Assembly: GCA_000181795.3 (NCBI GenBank)
Contig: CM012953.1
Span: 3,991,923-4,055,922 of the forward strand
Length of the DNA stretch: 64,000 nucleotides
Reading direction: 5' to 3'
Source: Trichinella spiralis
Taxonomy: Eukaryota; Nematoda; Enoplea; Trichinellida; Trichinellidae
Shown: positions 11,801-26,000 of the stretch, in pieces
How positions within the stretch are numbered: position 1 is the stretch's first letter
Layout: each line of letters begins with the position of its first letter
Notes under the pieces: generated by a model
Databases searched by the model: none
What the model saw: only the letters and a program-made list of their open reading frames with translations
Told to the model about the DNA's origin: nothing
Translations under genes and position numbers: made by a program

Positions 11801-14800
11801 TCTTTCTCTATTGTTTGATAAAGTTTGATTTCAAAAAATTTACAACATGTTCATATTAAAAAATATTTTAAAACAAATCCTAAAAATTCTTTATTTGCAT
11901 TGATCGAAATTTGAAAATTTGTAAAATAATGAAACAAGAAGTGAATTTTGCCTTTCATCAGTGTTGGATTTCAACAGTTTTTTAACATTTTAAATTGATT
12001 ATTCTATTATTTAGTCATTTTATTTATCACGTCTACAAATTAATTTTAAAAATTTATTTTCAAATTGTTAATTACCTTGAGACAATTGTAAAATTAAGTG
12101 TACATATACATTCCGTGTTTAATATTGTTTTGATATTAGTTTTACATTATTTTTATTGTATATTTTTAATTTATCAGTTAAGATAATTTTTTGAGTTGTG
12201 TTTAAGTGAAATTGTTAAATTATTATTTGAATTGTGAAAATAATAATAACAATACGGATTATTATTATTATTCAATAGATAAAATTTTTACAGAATTTTG
12301 AAAATACAGAGGACGTTGTTATTCATTTGTAATATTATATTCTAAAAGAAGGATCATAAAAATATTTGCATTTTGTCTCGAAATGTTTGCTTGACGTTGA
12401 TGTTGCTTAGCAAGCCGACCGACCGGCCAGCTTTGTGAAATTGTCGATAGCAACCACTTACTTCTTCTCTCCAGCAGTTATTATAAGCAGGTGAAAGAAG
12501 AGGAGACAGCCAGATTTACAGATGCATCATACGTGTGTGCATATGGAATGACGACTATATGTATTCCTTTTGCAGCGTCATCAAAACAGGTGAAACGAAC
12601 AGCAGGCAGAGCCAGACGCCAACTGCACTATGCAATCCAGCTGCTGATACACATATGTCGTTGTTGTTGTTGAGAAAAAGTCGATTTCACTAGTCAGCAG
12701 CTGTCAACATGGGGTTGGTTTTGTCCACATCTAAATCCTGCATCTGGTCTTGCAGATGGCTAAAATTCGTCATCTAACGATGCGCTTTTTGCTCAACATC
12801 TTACAATTGTCAATGACTATTTTTGCGAAACTTCCTTTCAAGTTTTCTCAGTTATGTGCTTGAGCTTGCAAATCGATTTCAACACTTTTCCCACAACCCC
12901 GCACAACAGCAGATGGCAATTATTTGGATCAAAAATTGTTCTTCATTTTGCCTGAGAATTTTCATTTCATAATCACAATGAACAATACACTATTTCATTT
13001 CTTTTGCAAATCAAGCATGCTTTACACTCATGCAGCTGCTTGAAACATTCAATTTCTATTGAAATTAGCTTTTTGAAAGAAGAAAAAAAACTGTTTTTGT
13101 AAATTTTATTTGCTATATAATCCAATGTTTAAATATCATTCGGGCGTGGCTGAGATAGTGAAACAAGACGACTGCACGCTTCACATGTCGATTTAGCCTG
13201 CTGTGAATGAAAGTTGAATAATTGAACATCTGCTCAGGTGCACATACGGATCGCTGAGAATTTGGGAGCTTGAACGGGGGACACCTGCTAATTTTAACAT
13301 TATTCACAGAAATAAAAATATTCTCATTTGAATCAAAATTATATTTAAAATTCACAAACAAAAACAAAAGTTTTCATTACTTTCAATTTTAAATATGCAT
13401 ATTTACACAAGGAAGATGATTAAGACTTTAATTTATATATTTTTTATTGGAATCAGATATGAAAATCAAAAATTCAAAACTTATTATTTCAAATTGTATT
13501 CTTCACACAATCAGTCTTACAGTCGTCCTCGAGAATTTAGACATATTATGCAAGCTATTAAATTGACAATTCAATTTCATTCAACATTTTTCAGAATAAG
13601 TTGTATAACAAAACTGAAAACTTTTTCATAAAAAATTGAAACAAAATCAATAAGTTTACAAATGCAAAATTGTTTGAATAATTTAAATGGATGCTATCAA
13701 CAACAGCAATGTTTTTTCAAGTACGCTTTATGGTTTTTGTCTTTTTGCTTTAAAATCCTATTTCTATTAAAATTGTATGATGAACCAAAATAGTCTAGTT
13801 TGTTGATGATGAACAAATCTATTGAAACATCTGCTCAGTGGATTTTCCATTCAAAATTGAAAGTGCCGTCGCGTTTGGTGGCTTGTTGTGCACTTTACTG
13901 ATGGCTTTCGATTTTAGCTTCGTGCAATTGTGCTGCTAATAATGAACTGAGCAGAGAGATTGGCAATCTAATTACAACTGTTCGTGCTTAATTTCTTTAT
14001 ACTTTTTTTCTCAACTGAACAGCAGTTTATATTTTAATTTAAATATTTAATCAGCTTTTTACTGAAGTCTCATATCGTACAAAGATAATGATTTAATCCA
14101 ATGGTAGCACTGTAAGATGAATAAATTGTTTAAAATGAAGAAAAATGTTAAAAAATAAAAAGTAAAAATTGTTATTATCAAAGTTATATGCTGCTATTGG
14201 ATTTAGTGATAAGAAAAAGCATTTGTTTCGCAAAATAAATTGTTTTGATGCAAGAAACCATCTCACCCGCAGAGAGTATGAAAAAATTGAGGTCAGACAA
14301 AAGGACAGAGATTAAAAATCAATGAAAATTTCCAACGTTACTGATTGGTCATTTTTGACCAACACTTCAATTGTGATTGGCTGAAATTCATTGGGCAGTG
14401 TCCGCCTAGTTGACATTGCTTTGCAGGAATGGCAAACAACATTGGCTACGATTTGTAACCTAAAAAGCGGTCGAACGAAGCTTAAAAAATTCAGTAAACT
14501 TGCGCTGCTTAGCCCTGATCGTTGGCTGTCTGATTTTTTCCTTCTCAACTCAACTCTGTTAACAAAAACTGTTTGTTGGCAAGTGCCGATAGTGAATCCG
14601 TCTTGAGGTTTTCCATCTGGCACCAACGTCCGACGTTGCGTCTGTTTCACACCTGTTGCTTTTCAGAACAGCAGCTGACGGATACCAACCCCTCCAACCA
14701 ACACTGGTCGAAGCTCAGTTCAACTGAAATCTGTTGACTTCACTGTTTGTCTCTTATCAACCGAGAACTTATTCACTTTCTTCATCTCACTGCTCTGTGA

Positions 14801-14836
14801 AAAGTACTTCTTTACTTTGGTATTCAAAGTCCAGTG
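8872..14836. other. Six-kilobase gene-poor spacer before the Id-type gene
   Basis: Mostly very AT-rich with no convincing exon. Three islands of higher GC stand out: about 12370-12780 (several CAGCTG/CAGCAG-type E-box cores and a possible donor AAGCAG|GTGAAAG near 12490), 13140-13290, and 14380-14830 just before the HLH gene. These could be promoter, enhancer or non-coding first exon sequence. That is inference from base composition only. Confidence 0.4.
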
Positions 14837-15103
14837 ATGTCACAAATCATAGTTAGTGATGATCCTGTTAATCCAGTGGACATTTTCAGTCCGAGTTTGA
14901 AGCGAAGCGCCGAAGCGGCAGCAACTCTGAATCAGCTTAAACAAATGGTGCCATCATTGCGATCTCGTCGAATTGCATCTGATGATGTGGAATTTCTGCA
15001 GCATGTTATCGACTACATTCAACATCTTCAAAAGCAGCTCAGTCTTGACAATAATGTCAAATCTCATCAGCCGAATGCTGGCCTTGCTTCTCAGAATCAC
15101 TAA
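14837..15103 (+). CDS. Id / extramacrochaetae-type HLH protein (no basic region)
   Basis: Intronless, 88 residues from the ATG at 14837. A helix-loop-helix spans about residues 28-68: helix 1 is around LNQLKQMVPSL, then a loop with RSRRIASDD, and helix 2 VEFLQHVIDYIQHLQKQL. FLQHVIDYI is the hallmark helix 2 of the Id family. The part before helix 1 lacks the DNA-binding basic cluster of bHLH factors, so it should act as a dominant-negative partner that sequesters E-proteins in the nucleus. A Ser-Pro (SPS, 18-20) precedes the domain. The protein is shorter than vertebrate Ids (about 120-160). E-box cores (CACCTG at about 14650, CAGCTG at about 14672) lie upstream and would suit feedback by its partners, which is inference. 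Confidence 0.9.
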   Translation: MSQIIVSDDPVNPVDIFSPSLKRSAEAAATLNQLKQMVPSLRSRRIASDDVEFLQHVIDYIQHLQKQLSLDNNVKSHQPNAGLASQNH

Positions 15104-16808
15104 AGCCATAAGCGTCGTCTAGTCGTGCAGCATTGCCATGTCTGCTTATTGAATCATCCTTTGGTGTTCCTTGCCCGACGCTTTTTCTTCGTCTTAAAAA
15201 GTTAAATTTTATTTGCTTGTTTTCCCATTGCTTTATTTTTTTAATATTACTTTTAAATGTTTATGTCATTCTTCTAAATTGAATTAAAAGTATTTGCATT
15301 GTATTGTGTGTGTGATTGTGATGATTTGGGGAAACAGTTAAAAAATGTAGTTCATCATCACGCCAACCGGGTATTACTGCCCACTGGCGTCTCGTATCGA
15401 ACTCAGTTTGCATTATTAATATATGGGTGGACGGACTATTTCTGCGCAGTTAAAACAGCCCATTTAAAAATTTATGCATAAGAAAGCATCCATTTAAGTT
15501 CGTTTCGTGAAATAAATCTGCTTTTAAACTATCATCCATCACTAACATGATCGATATATTGCAAGTGACGCAATGTTTGTTCAAAAAAAGAATGAAAAAC
15601 TTTGAGCAACCGTCGTAACTCGTTTTATAAATGCAGCATTTGTCACTTTTCAATTTGACACTTATAAATTAGATTTATCATAAATTAGCTTAACACTGAG
15701 CTTTTCAAAATTATCCAACAGCCAATGGACATGAAATATGCTTTTATTCATGTTCAAGAATAACTTGTTTTTTATTTGAATTCAATGAATGTTTTTGTTG
15801 TCACGCATGAAACTGGTTGTGATGAAAAATTTAAAATAATTGATGAACAAATGGAAAAGCTGACTACTGCTTTTGGTGGCATTTCAATTTGGATGATTAA
15901 TATTCGTTTAAAAAAAGATTTTTCTTTCAGCTTGAAATAAATTAACAAACACTTGAGAAGTAAAAGCGCCGATAAGCAATAACAATTATTCATTGAATAT
16001 GTTTGTGTAGTAGAATGATTTTTTTTCTACTACATACAGCGCAACAACACTGCATAAATACTACTTTTTCAAGCTCTATCATTAAAATTAATGCACATCA
16101 GTATAGTTGCTTTGTGATATTTATAAATGATCAATTGAATGAGTCTGTTTTTTAGTGTTATGTTGAGTTTGATTGAATGAGTCTTCAATATATGAAACAT
16201 TTATGAAATTATTTTTGTCCAATGTTCAAAGAATATAATGAAAATTTTATTTTAACATCAGTGAATATTTTTTCACTCTTCATTTTACATAAAATTTTTG
16301 TCAAAGAATAGAATATACTGAATAATAAAATAGAATGAAATGTTCTTGTAAAAAATTAATGCTAAATGTAGTTATTATGCTAATGAAAGGTTTAAGCTAA
16401 CTGAATAATTAACATATTTAGTTGAGTCTTGCAGATGCTTTTTTTGTGTTGTTGGAAGTCTATAAACAATTGGGATTGGGTGGAGGATTGATTTTCAAGG
16501 TTGATAAGTTGGTTGGATGTTTGTCAAGATGCAGTTCTTTTTGTTAAGATCTGTCAGCTGGATATATACCGTTGACCGGTTTCTTAGCAAATGATCACGC
16601 TGACCCATTTGTGAGGCAATTATGTTTTGGAATTTCAGCTTTTCCTTTGACAATCCCGTGCACGTGGCCACCTAGATCAGACGTCCTACTGTGGATCAGG
16701 TGCCAATGTCGACAGACTGACGCCAAATAACGATTTGGTCATGTCAGCTTTGTGCTTGTCAAGTTGACAGAATAGTGGACAAGTACTGATTTTTGACAAG
16801 CAGTGACC
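15104..16808. other. Spacer downstream of the Id-type gene
   Basis: AT-rich, with no supported exon. The last 250 bases (about 16560-16808) are GC-richer and contain a CACGTG palindrome at about 16660 and a CAGCTG core near 16556, so probably promoter sequence for the orphan gene that follows. Confidence 0.4.
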
Positions 16809-19800
16809 ATGGCCCAGGTGGGCTGCAGACGTTCGGTCGCCTGTTTAAGCTTTCGATCAATGACTGATCTGGGTTATTATTACAGTCCAATGGCAGGAGA
16901 CCACTTGACCATTACCGGACACACCAAGGCACCTGCAGGGTTTCAGGTGATTTTTTTAATCCTTCATCTTTCAAAAAATGGCGATGCTCATTTGATTACA
17001 CGAACATCAAAAATTGTTTAATAAACTTCAAGTTTAAAATCTCATTTATCAAGAAAATGTTTATACTGATGCCTTTTAAACATGAAATGTGATATTTTTT
17101 GCAAAACATTTTTGTTCTTAAACCAATGCCTGCCATTGCTAACAGTTTTAACTAATATTAACACTTTGAAAATTGAAGTGTTGACATTGTATCTTATTCC
17201 TGAGCTTGATGATTTAAAGCATGCCTCATTAGCTTTATCGATTACGAATATTATATAGAAAATGAACTGTACTTTCTTTTATGCATGGAGTAAATTTTAA
17301 TTTTAGCATTTCTTGTTTTTTTTAATTGAAACTTGGCATTCTCATCAAAATAAATACTTGTTGCATGTTTTGCTCTGATGAATTTATATTTTTCATAATT
17401 TACATACAATCATTTTTGAAGCATAAAAGTGATGCAAAAAATTATCATTCAACTAGAAAAAAATATGCTTTTCACTGATGGTTAAAATAGTTTTATTCAT
17501 TAAATGGAACAATTTTTTCAGTTTCAGTAGGATAATAGATTTGTAAGCATTGGTAAAAATGCCAAGGTCGGTGTTTCTAGTAAAATGTTACAACAGAATT
17601 TGAAACTGTTTGAGAAAAGTTGCTTGAATGCAACGCGTTTGCGATTGTATTTTAAATTAGCAACTTTGATTTCTCTTTTACTCAGAGAAAACAGTTTCAC
17701 TGATAAAGATTTTAATATAATGTATTTTTAAACTTTTCCATTTGGAAATGATAGAACAAATTTTAGTTGCAGAAAATGAGAAGAAATTAAAGTATCCAAA
17801 AGTAGTGATTGTATACTTATTGACGTAAACTTTGAGGATTAAAAAAACAACTCGAAATAATTAGAAAGTAACATAACGGCGTCAAGCTGAAACTCTTTGG
17901 CCATCTATTTTCTAGATGAAGCTGTTTTTGCAAAGCACGTGTTTGTTTGAGCGTCTGCTTAGCAGATTTAAATTTTAAATGATCCAGAAGAGAGTTGTTT
18001 ACGCCAGCAATTTATTAGGGTCGATGGCGCAATGCGGTCAAAAATTCATTAGGTAAAGGCACAATGACCGGATGGCAACCGAGACCGGTCGATCACTGCT
18101 AATATTGGACACATTGAATATTGAAGGGGGGAGGTTGGTTAGCTTTTCAGCACGGGAAAATTGTTCCAGCAGACAGACGGTTCTTTAATTCGTCTCAAAA
18201 CTGGCATCTGTTCGACGCTGCGTTCCAAGTGTGCACGTGTCCATTTCCTTTAATAATAATAATAATAATAATAATGATAATGTTAGCCAGCTGTACTACA
18301 CCGCTTCAGCTTTACACATCCACAACAACAACAACACCATGTTGTATCCTGGTTGTATTGGATATGATCAATTCTTCGACAAAGTTGATTTGAAAATTTC
18401 AAAATATTCAAATAAACATCATTTTACAAGAAGTATAAATTGCTGGGTGAACAATTTTACATTGGGATAAAAAATTTCTCTCTCACTTATCAAGCTAAGA
18501 TTGATTTCTATTGAAACGAGAAAAGAATGCGGGCATGTTTGTACAACTTGTGTACTTTGTTTTCTTGAGAAAATATTTGCCACAATTCAGCAAAGAATGT
18601 GTCAGTCCGACGTTGGCAAAGTAAACATTATAAAAAACATAGCTTATTTGCTTTTAAAGCAAGAATAGAACTGTAGATTTGCATTCCGTGTAAATTTGAT
18701 AAGCAAATTGTGAAGTATGCATGCATAGAAAAGAACATTAAAAAGTGTCAGAATTTACTTGATTTTTTAAATATAATAAAGTTTTATTATTGATAGTGTT
18801 GTAAACATTTTCAAGCATTGTACTTCAAGATGAAAATAAATCACATTTGTTACTTACATAAAGCATGCTTTAAAATTATTTACATTTTAAATAAATGAGC
18901 CTCTATTTTCAATAGCTAATCTTAAGATAAATTTGCAAGTTTATTATCTTCCACTGAGCAAGTGTTCTACTATAATTCAGAAACTTTGAGGTGTTTTTCG
19001 TCTTTTCAGTAAAGCTCAAAACGAATTCTTTTCAGCATTTAAATTTTATTGAAAAATTGTTGTTTTCTTGAATTGCTTTTTCACATAAAATTTGATCTTG
19101 AAATTTTTAAACACAGTAATGCAAGGTTAGTTTTGTTTGCAAGGTAAGCCAAATTTCTTTTTTATTCTTTTAGTAAAATTATAACACAAAGGATAACTTT
19201 GCTTTTAATTTTCAATATTTCCTTATTATTCAATTCTTTTATTATTATTGTTCTTCTTCTTCTTCTTCAACGATCTTTCAACCTATAAGTCCTTTTCAGT
19301 GCAACTGAACCGTGTCGTGCATGACATTCTGAAACATGCCGTGAAAGCTAATCGAATTGACCCCATCATCGTCATGGCAACATTCCCATGCAGGCAGCTC
19401 ATAAATTCTTCATTTCCTGTTTCTTATACTAACCATTGTATTATATTATATTATATTTCTGTTCTATTTTATAAGAACAAGATTTTCCTGATTTTAAAAA
19501 TTTTATTTAACAGCGAAAAACCGCTTCTATTCAGTAAAAATAATTTTAATTTTTGTGTTGCTTGTATTAAATGCTTAAATTTTTAATGTTACAATATTTT
19601 ATTTGAATGTAACTTTTGTTTCAATCAAACGGTACATTGATTGACTGTAGAACGTGACGTGATAATTTAAAATAAATATTTTTGAAATTTGCATTTTGAT
19701 ATCAGCCTGCTTAAACGTTGATGTATTGGAAAAATATTTGAAAATTTTAATCTTTTTAAGCTTATAAGTAAGCATTGCAATTTTACCGTTGAAATAAGTG

Positions 19801-20430
19801 GACAAAAGAGTTTTTTCTTTTAATTTTATATTTTTATTATTAAAAACTGCAGAAATATTATTGCATAAAAAAATTCTAAATGTAAAATTTAATAGAAAAT
19901 ATATTTGACAACTTCAGAATAGTATTATCAGATGTAATGACTTCCTTCGAAAATTGTCCAATTTAAACTGGTGCATTGTTAATTGAAAATCCAACTGTCG
20001 TCTTTACTTCTTTTTATTATAAATTTAAACGAAAGAAACATTGTTAAACAGCGTGAAATGGTTTTATTGGAATGAGAAATTGCATTTCTCAACATGACAA
20101 GCAGCTTGCGTGCCTCGACGGTATTATTATTCACTGCTAGTTGGGGCATTTTATTGTTTGCATGCTTGAACAAGTCCATATGCTTTCTACTTGGTCGGGA
20201 TCGATTTGTCAATTTTGAACTTGTAACAAATTTGTCGACCATTTATAATTGTTATAAATTGCTTCACAGTATTGCCGGATATTGTGAATGGCGCAATTTG
20301 TCGCCTGCAAAGTGAACTCGACAAGGCGAACGTAATTTCAAGAATATTCATCACCGAACTGATGCAGTGTGTTCAAATTTTGCATGATAATTTTTCCCAA
20401 GGACGCATGCCAATTTTTGACCGTCGATGA
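16809..20430 (+). CDS. Unrecognised four-exon gene model, 174 residues
   Basis: Candidate exons are 16809..16946, 18151..18228, 19290..19437 and 20270..20430. Phases fit throughout (0, 0, 1) and the model ends at TGA, giving 174 residues. The start has good context (GACCATGG). Donors are CAG|GTGATT, CAA|GTGTGC and CAT-T|GTATTA; acceptors are GCTTTTCAG, ACCTATAAG and GCTTCACAG. The exon 3-4 part looks helical (LNRVVHDILKHAVKANRIDP; LQSELDKANVISRIFITELM) and ends in GRMPIFDRR. No signal peptide, membrane segment or known motif is recognised. The exons stand out from the AT-rich surroundings by base composition. Exon 4 overlaps cysteine-rich open frames on the minus strand (20338..20825), so the strand is not certain, and the exon 3 acceptor is poor. 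Confidence 0.42.
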
Positions 20431-20825
20431 ATCATCATTCATTATGGCACCACAACAGTCGGTCTGGAAGTACGGCACACCTGCGACGCCATTGCAGCCC
20501 GCAAAGCTTATTTTGCGGTCGAAGCAGGCTGACATGACCCTGTTAAACAACCAACTGACCGTAGCTTAACCGTGAGAGCGGCATGGAACCAACAGAAAAA
20601 ATATATATCCCAATTGGGGCACATTGCAACAAATCTGCAATTGGCATAGCCGGGACGCCGGCACGTCGCCACTGTGCACCTGCAGCTGCACGAAGCGTGG
20701 GATTGCAAATCACCTCCATTGTTGACCTTGTAGTTTCCTTGTTCCAAACTCGGGCACGTAAACAAATTTAGCCGGATGCTAACCAATGCCATCTTTATGC
20801 AGCTATCCTTCACTAGGTACAACAA
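20338..20825 (-). other. Overlapping cysteine-rich open frames, competing strand
   Basis: On minus, two adjoining open frames (20508..20825 and 20338..20550) are GC-rich and cysteine-rich, with patterns such as CSCRCTVATC and SAGC-type spacing and a pair of adjacent Cys. They could be exons of a secreted cysteine-rich protein whose remaining exons I cannot place, or antisense shadows of the plus-strand model ending at 20430. No signal peptide is visible. Confidence 0.2.
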
Positions 20826-20897
20826 TATAGCACACGAACAATGTAAACTGCTTCATTGTAATGAAATATATTTATTTCCCACACCCACATCCCCCCT

Positions 20898-20935
<38 letters not shown>

Positions 20936-23045
20936 TGGCTTTAATAAAATAATAAACTGTTATTATAAATGATGTTAATTTGTTTGAAATGGGATTTCAT
21001 TATAACTTTCAATTTCTACAATGATCATTTAGTTATTTTTTAAAATAATTTTCCGGTTTTGTTTTAAATTTTGCCAAAAATATGAAACTTATTCAAAATT
21101 CTGTTTTCAATTTCGAATAATTAATAACAAATGATGGCTTGCACTGCCTCAAAATCAAAATGCAAACCTGCTTATCAGTTTTTGCAAAAAACTTTTTAAC
21201 ATTAAGAATTGAAATTGTATTAGTTAACATTTCGCTAAAAATAGTTTTCATTTGACCATTTATTGATATTCAATGTAAATGATGTTGCAGTTTTATAAAA
21301 TGAAAGCAAATTTGCAAAATTCTCATTTGTTTGCTTTCAATCAGTTTGTGCGTTAAGCTAACAGTTATTGGATTCATTTAGCAGCTTGAGCACCGAGATC
21401 AAATCACCACAAAGCGATGCCTGCTGTTGACCATTTGACCGCTGCGGCTGTTTTCCTTTCATAAATCGCGTTTGCTCATAAAATAGGTCAGCTGGCGCCA
21501 TCGGATTTTCCGAAAGATTGTCAATCTGCTAAAGCATATTGGCCAGTGAAGTGTTATCTGCTTGCAAGATTTTTCATTGCATAAGTGAATAATTAATAGA
21601 TTAGTACAGCCTGTCACCGACTGTTCCTCAATTTTTCTGCATTAGCATTATCATCACTTGTGCACTAATGTTCAGCATTTTTCGAATGCTAGCAAGAATT
21701 CAGCTTTTCAAAAATCATAAACAAATTATAAATTTTTAAACAAAATTGTGTTAGCAAAAATAAAGAAAAAAGCATAAATAGCATCTGCTTAACTGAATAG
21801 TAATAAACGTGAAAAGTTCAATTTTTAGGAGTGACAATGTACTCAAAGGACAAATACATGTTGAGAGTTTAAAGTTCGCTAAAGAATTAATTCTTGAAAG
21901 TAAAACTTTGTAATGGAAGAAGAAAACAAAATTCCCAGCGTGTTCATTGAAAACGAGGAAATCGGTTACCATCTGCATTGTATTGTTTGTTACGGATTGA
22001 ACATCTGTCAGTATTAAGAAATATTGGCAATCACCTGGTTGGATTTTAATTGCATCTTGCGTAAATCGTTTGCCAAGTGTTCACAGGTGGCTTGCACAGG
22101 TCGCTAACGTTTGCCTTATTAAGCTGCTTATGTGCAGAAATGCATCCCACGATTTTCTAAAAATTCCTACTAGGCAAGCAGATGTTTTCACAAAATGATC
22201 ACTTGGAACCTCAATAATTTCTTTGAGGATTTTTTCATCGCAGAAATTTCAAACTGTTCAATGCCACTGAACAGAACTTTTAAACAAAAGTAAAAGCATT
22301 TACTGCTGCGGCAAATGTAAAAGCAATTATCATTAGCTGAATGCAGAAAACAATTAACATTTCACATTTCAGTCAATCAATTGCAATTTGTATAAATAAC
22401 AGTACATACATTCACGCGACAGTGGTGCAAAATGTGTATGAAAAAATTTGTACCATAACTTTCAAAATAAGCATAAATTAAGTTATAATACTGCTTTTTA
22501 TTTATTCATACGTTTGCTTAGTAGAAATGAATCAATAAAAAAGAATGAAACATGAAATACAGCAGTAATAAAGACGATGTATGACAGTAAAAATTAAATG
22601 TTATTAAGCATTAAAAATATTCAACAATTATTAATTATTTGGGTATTATACGTTGTTAGTTTGTTATTCATTTGTTATTTTAAAAATTTTACATAACTTT
22701 AATTATCTTTATATCATATAGCTTTTTGTTTTTACCAAATAAATTAAAATTAAAGAAACATATTGCTTTCAGTCAAAATATTTTGCATTTTTTTGAGCAG
22801 AAAGCAGCATTAGTGAAAATGTATTGCTGAATCAGTGAAATAAAATAATACACACGAAATACAAACAAAAAAAATTAATGCATATATTAAGTTAAATAAA
22901 TGTAAATGATAAATAGAAAAGCTATTGCTAAACTACTAGAAGAGTATTTTCAAAAGTTTTGTTCTTCAATGTTTTCAAAAGCAGCATTATTAATTTTAAT
23001 TATTATAATCATGAACTAATCAACCGAATACTTCGTGACTGAAAT
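20431..23045. other. Spacer with CA microsatellite and a GC-richer island
   Basis: Contains a pure CA run at about 20900-20932. A GC-richer stretch lies at about 21370-21560, and dispersed CAGCTG-like cores are present. No supported exon apart from the doubtful minus-strand frames up to 20825. The last part should contain the 3' UTR of the first PAN gene on minus. Confidence 0.45.
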
Positions 23046-26000
23046 TTAAAAATCAAGAATTTCATCAACTAATGTTCCTGGTTCACAAAGTAAAATTTCG
23101 GCAAAAATCGACCCTGGTTTCACTGCATACATTGTAGCGTTCCATTGTTTTGTAAACAAATTGCATTCTTTGTTCATTGTATAATTAATAGCTATGCACA
23201 GGTATGAATAATGTCGATGCCGACAAATCCAAATACAAGATTTTATGTGTTCAACATTTTGGAAAGTTTCCGCCAGAAGAAAACTGCTTAACAAAGAGGA
23301 CCTGTGAAATTCAAGAACGCAAATTTCACTAGTTTCTGCAAAGTAAAATCGTAAAGGTGGAAAGTTGTTTCTTCGTTCATCTTGGCGATCTAAAATGCAA
23401 ATAATCATTTAAAATTTAATGGAATTTGATATAAAAATTGTTTGCTTTAATTTTTATTCTAAAACATGATTAATTTTTGAGAATAATGTTTTTATTAATT
23501 TATCATTAATGCCTTACAAATGTGAAGTAAGGAATATTAAAAAGCAAAGCAACCGACTTTGAGAGATTACAACGAACAACAACTCTCACCTGGATGACAT
23601 TCCAAAACTTCAATTAAATGCTTATCAATGCCAACAAAGTACACATTTTCTGTCCTACTGCTAAGCAACAATACGCATTTATAATTATCTTTCGAATATT
23701 CAACAGCGCAATAAATGGACTGACGAACGAACGGCTGGCAGTAATGCATGCATTTGTTTACTGATCGGGTGTTAAATATAGTTTGAATTTTTTTTACATT
23801 TTCGACTTTTCTCGAATATAGTATATTTATTTTACAAATTTCCATATATCTGTATAAATGGACGTAGCCAGTAGCGATCCTACTTTCTTCCTCTGGAGAT
23901 TCCATTTCCAATAGTGCGTCTAAGGTATTATTTCGTTGAAATGCATTCGATGCGTTTTCTGCAAAATTTTAAAATCAAAATTAAAGCAGGAAAAAAAAAG
24001 AAAAAGTGATGCTATAAAATAAAATTAAAATATCTTATTATTTTGTTGAAAGTTAGCATATTTTGCATCACTGCATATTCATGACAATAACAATATTAAT
24101 TACGTTCGCCTCAATATCAGGCTGCACAAAATCAAAAATTAAAAAGGCACTTCATTCACGAAACTTTTTAAATGATGTCAAGATAAATGAATGTAATTTT
24201 ATAAAATTAAAATCTACCTGGTGCATACAACGTGATACGTTAAGAAATGGGAGATATTTTTCATTTCAAATATTTCATTAAACATTGAATTTATGCATAT
24301 ATGAGAACACGTCCGGTATAATATAATAAACTGCACATCAATCAGATATTTAAAGACTTAAAGTTTTTCTTTTAACTAACCACTATTTCTAATGAACTAC
24401 AGTCATACTTTGATCTTCCTTAAATTTGAATTTGAAAAGAACTCATTATGCAATATTAAGTCAAAATATTGATAGAGTGTAAAATAAAATAAAAATGTCA
24501 TGCACATTTATGAAAAGATAATTCATTAAATTAGTCATTTTAGGATTAATTAATAGTATAAACAATAATCCAAAATTGATAAATAATAATAATACAAAAA
24601 ACAGTACAATTTTTTTTCAATATTAAGCCAGATTAGGTATTTTAATTATTTATTTTCAAAAACTTTAATCAGAATTTCTTTTAAATTTCAACTGAAAGTT
24701 TAGCTAGAAGTAGTTTTATATCCATATTTAATAACAACTTAAATCTTTTTTCAAAATGTCATTGTAATTTCTAATTGAAACAACCACAACTAAGATAAAC
24801 TGTCAGAAAACTGAAGAAAAAGTGAAATTCAAATACAGTGAAACTCCGATTATCCGTTACTCGATTATCCGAACACTTTTTGGTCAGACAACCTGCATTT
24901 CACTAATACTGTAACATTCTACTCTTGGCTAATTTTTGTCCGGTATGTCTACTACTAGAAAGAGAAAGGTTTTGAGTTTACAGCAAAGCTAGAAGTGTGT
25001 GGATTAGTGGAGAGGGGTGAGTCGCTCAGGAAAATCACTGAGAGTTTTGGTGTGGGTCTGTCCACAGTTTCAGACATCTGTTGCAGTTGACGTCAGCTAA
25101 CTGACTTTGTGTTGCACATGGATACTTCGAGTAGCTGTTCTTCTCGAAAATTGATAAAGAAAAGCGTCAAATAGCGCGCTTGATTCAGCAATATACATGT
25201 GGTTCCTCCAGAAATGTGCACTTGATCAACCAATAAGTGGTCCAATTTTGCAAGAAAAAGCTCTAGCTGTCACTACTGAGCTAGGTATTGATAATTTTGT
25301 AGCCAGTTCAGATTGGCTATGAAACTTTAAAAGTCAGCATGGCATACGTGAGCTTAAAATTCACGGCGAAAAGTTGTCTGCTGACAGTAAAAATGCTGTA
25401 TTAATAAATGTTCATGCAATTTAAGCGAGTAAAGGGCAAATAACGTCGCATAATAAACAGAATGTCTACTCTTCCGCGTCTAATTGAAAATAACAGCTAT
25501 AAACGCTTCAATTATGTACACACATTTTGAAAAATTGAAAACGTCTGATTATCCGAAAATCTGATCATCTGAAGGACCCCCAAAAACCGAGTGTTCAGAT
25601 AATTAGAGTTCCACTGTAATATGCTTACTTATTAAATTTATTTTTTAACACAATCCTTAATAATAGCACTTCAGTAAAAAGTCAATAATGTTTAAACTTA
25701 CTTGCTCTAGCGCGACTTTGTGCGCAGAGTTCATATGACATATTATGAATAGCAGGTATCAGAATTGAATTGACTTCCACATCCCCTAATAATAAAAAAC
25801 ACTTGCGCTTTGAGCATCATAATGTCAGTATTGAAATATCTTCTATATTTTTTAGCTCTGTATTTTCATAAATAAATATCTTACAAGGCAAAGTAAGATG
25901 CAGAAGAAACATCAATCTGTCTTTATGAACTGCGAAGCTAACTGGAGGTGATGGTGTTGCATGCTTCAGCAGTGTACACAGATTTGTTCTAGGATTATAA

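Noticed and set aside
20431-20770. Plus-strand frames with MAPQQ and MEPTEK starts
   Set aside because: Short, no splice consistency with the upstream model, and they overlap the minus cysteine-rich frames.
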